NCBI GenBank assembly: GCA_013696665.1
Contig: JACCYC010000294.1
Location: 1-6,761, forward strand
Direction: 5' to 3'
DNA from: Burkholderiaceae bacterium
Lineage (GTDB): Bacteria > Pseudomonadota > Gammaproteobacteria > Burkholderiales > Burkholderiaceae_F
DNA: 6,761 nt
The position numbers and the translations under genes are program-made. Position 1 is the stretch's first letter. Every line of letters begins with the position of its first letter. A model generated the notes under the pieces. The model had not been told where the DNA came from, made no database searches, and worked only from the letters and a program-made list of their open reading frames with translations. Positions 5,732 through 6,761 of this stretch are shown here, piece by piece.

Positions 5732-6761
5732 TCAATGTACGAGCGCGTTGGCTTGGTCACGCAAAATTTGCCGCTCGCGCGAGATGCGCTCGCCACGTCG
5801 CTTGCGCAGCCACACCCAGAGGCCGGTGAACACGAGCAGCGCCGGTACCACGCCCGTCGCAGACATCGCGATTTGACCCACGGTGCCAAACGCGGTCCCG
5901 CTATGCAGCGGAAACAGCCAGTGCATGAAGCTTTCGCCTGTCGTGCGCGTGCGAGGGCTGCGCTCGATCAACATCTTGCCGCTAAGCGGATTGATCCATG
6001 CGATCGTGTCGCCTTGCCGATGGACGTCGCCCGCCCGCTTCAGGTAATAAAGATGGCCCGCCATCTGCCGCGGTGAGCCGTGCACTTCCAGCAGCGTGTG
6101 TTCAGGGAAACGGCGCCTGACGTCAGCGATCACGCGGTCGAGCTCTAACGGCTCGCTGGGAGTGTGCGTCTGCCACGGCACTGTAGGAAACGGCGCGACC
6201 TTTGAAAATATGCTGACTAAATCGCGTACGTAGTTGACGTACACCAACGTGGCGCCGGTCAGCGTCGCCAGCAGCAGGGTGATCGCGAACACGATTCCAG
6301 TCGAGCGATGAAAGTCGTACGCGATACGCGTGCCTGATGCGCGTGGATTGATCCATAGGATGCGCTTCACTGCAGCCCGCGTGCGCGGCACCGCCAGCAC
6401 GAAGCCGGTAATGGCCGACGTCAGCAACAACAGTCCAGCGATGCCGACGATGTTCGATCCGGAATTGCCGAGCAACACATTGCGGTGAAACTCGTACAGC
6501 GTGCGCAGAAAATCAGGCCGCGTAATGCCTAGTGCTTCGAGCGAGCGCGCGCCGAGGTAAGCGCCGGTCACCGGGTTAAACATTGCCTCTATGCGCTCGG
6601 CGCCGACGCGGCGCGGCTTTACCCGCATCGTCAACCGGTAGACCTCGCCTTCAGCAACCGGAAACCGGATCCTTTCGACCAGCCCGAGCGGGTACGCTGC
6701 TTCCGCCTGCGCGACGATCGCTTGCGCGCTCATATGAACGCCGCGCGCGCCGCTCGTCAGC
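5732..6761 (-). CDS. PepSY-associated membrane protein (PepSY_TM / PiuB-like), N-terminus outside the window
   Basis: The frame is open to the right edge. An ATG exists at 6733, but nine more codons (LTSGARGVH) precede it, and PepSY_TM proteins normally start with a transmembrane helix that is absent here, so that ATG is probably internal. Counting from it: a PepSY-like domain at about 1-60 (IRFPVAEGEVYRLTMRVKP and FNPVTGAYLG), helix 94-115, helix 144-166, a second periplasmic PepSY-like region at about 190-260 (AGHLYYLKRAGDV, WINPLSGKML), helix 284-309, then a basic cytoplasmic tail (WLRKRRGERISRERQ). Histidines sit beside the membrane segments: EFHRNVLLG (His83), YDFHRSTG (His142) and MHWLFPLHSG (His271, His277). 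Relatives include iron-regulated PiuB-type proteins (COG3182) and ferric-siderophore reductases such as FoxB, where such histidines bind haem. A role in iron reduction or uptake is likely but not shown. It converges on the MFS gene, leaving seven bases between the stops. Confidence 0.87.
   Translation of the reverse strand, partial: LTSGARGVHMSAQAIVAQAEAAYPLGLVERIRFPVAEGEVYRLTMRVKPRRVGAERIEAMFNPVTGAYLGARSLEALGITRPDFLRTLYEFHRNVLLGNSGSNIVGIAGLLLLTSAITGFVLAVPRTRAAVKRILWINPRASGTRIAYDFHRSTGIVFAITLLLATLTGATLVYVNYVRDLVSIFSKVAPFPTVPWQTHTPSEPLELDRVIADVRRRFPEHTLLEVHGSPRQMAGHLYYLKRAGDVHRQGDTIAWINPLSGKMLIERSPRTRTTGESFMHWLFPLHSGTAFGTVGQIAMSATGVVPALLVFTGLWVWLRKRRGERISRERQILRDQANALVH

Noticed and set aside
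6733..6733. ATG at 6733 as the true start of the PepSY protein
   Set aside because: The frame is open to the window edge and the expected first membrane helix would lie upstream. No ribosome site precedes this ATG.

Overview
This GC-rich window is bacterial and almost fully coding. It looks like a betaproteobacterium of the order Burkholderiales. The reasons are a Bug-type periplasmic receptor, which is greatly expanded in that group, next to an HMG-CoA-lyase/CoA-transferase pair, together with the high GC and the gene styles. Genus cannot be fixed from the sequence alone. No stretch over 300 bases lacks a gene, and I see no RNA genes, insertion sequences, CRISPR arrays or intrinsic terminators.

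Layout. Positions 1-3628 are a tightly packed minus-strand series, read from right to left: cbpA (J-domain co-chaperone), cbpM (its modulator), an HMG-CoA-lyase-family enzyme, a class III CoA-transferase, and the first 68 codons of a Bug-type solute receptor that leaves the window at its left edge. Junctions are a 4-base overlap, 17 bases, a 4-base overlap and 17 bases. The five genes therefore look like one transcription unit starting in the short divergent spacer at 3629-3675. On the plus strand, 3676-5724 holds a FrnE-like DsbA-family oxidoreductase and then an MFS exporter of the EntS/DHA3 type. From 5732 to the right edge, on the minus strand and convergent with the MFS gene, is a PepSY-type membrane protein whose N-terminus lies outside the window.

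How the genes may work together. CbpA and CbpM form a known pair: a DnaK co-chaperone and its small inhibitor/modulator. The last three genes of the minus-strand unit form a plausible catabolic module: a receptor captures an organic acid, the CoA-transferase activates it, and the lyase cleaves a 3-hydroxy-3-methyl-acyl-CoA type intermediate. A branched dicarboxylate such as 3-hydroxy-3-methylglutarate is a reasonable but unproven guess. The PepSY protein and the EntS-like exporter hint at iron or siderophore handling, but they are convergent, so a shared role is only inferred.

I see no clearly new biological system. The points most worth a second look are the co-chaperone pair leading a catabolic unit, the orphan receptor/CoA-transferase/lyase module, the start region of the FrnE-like gene, and the histidine pattern and unseen N-terminus of the PepSY protein.
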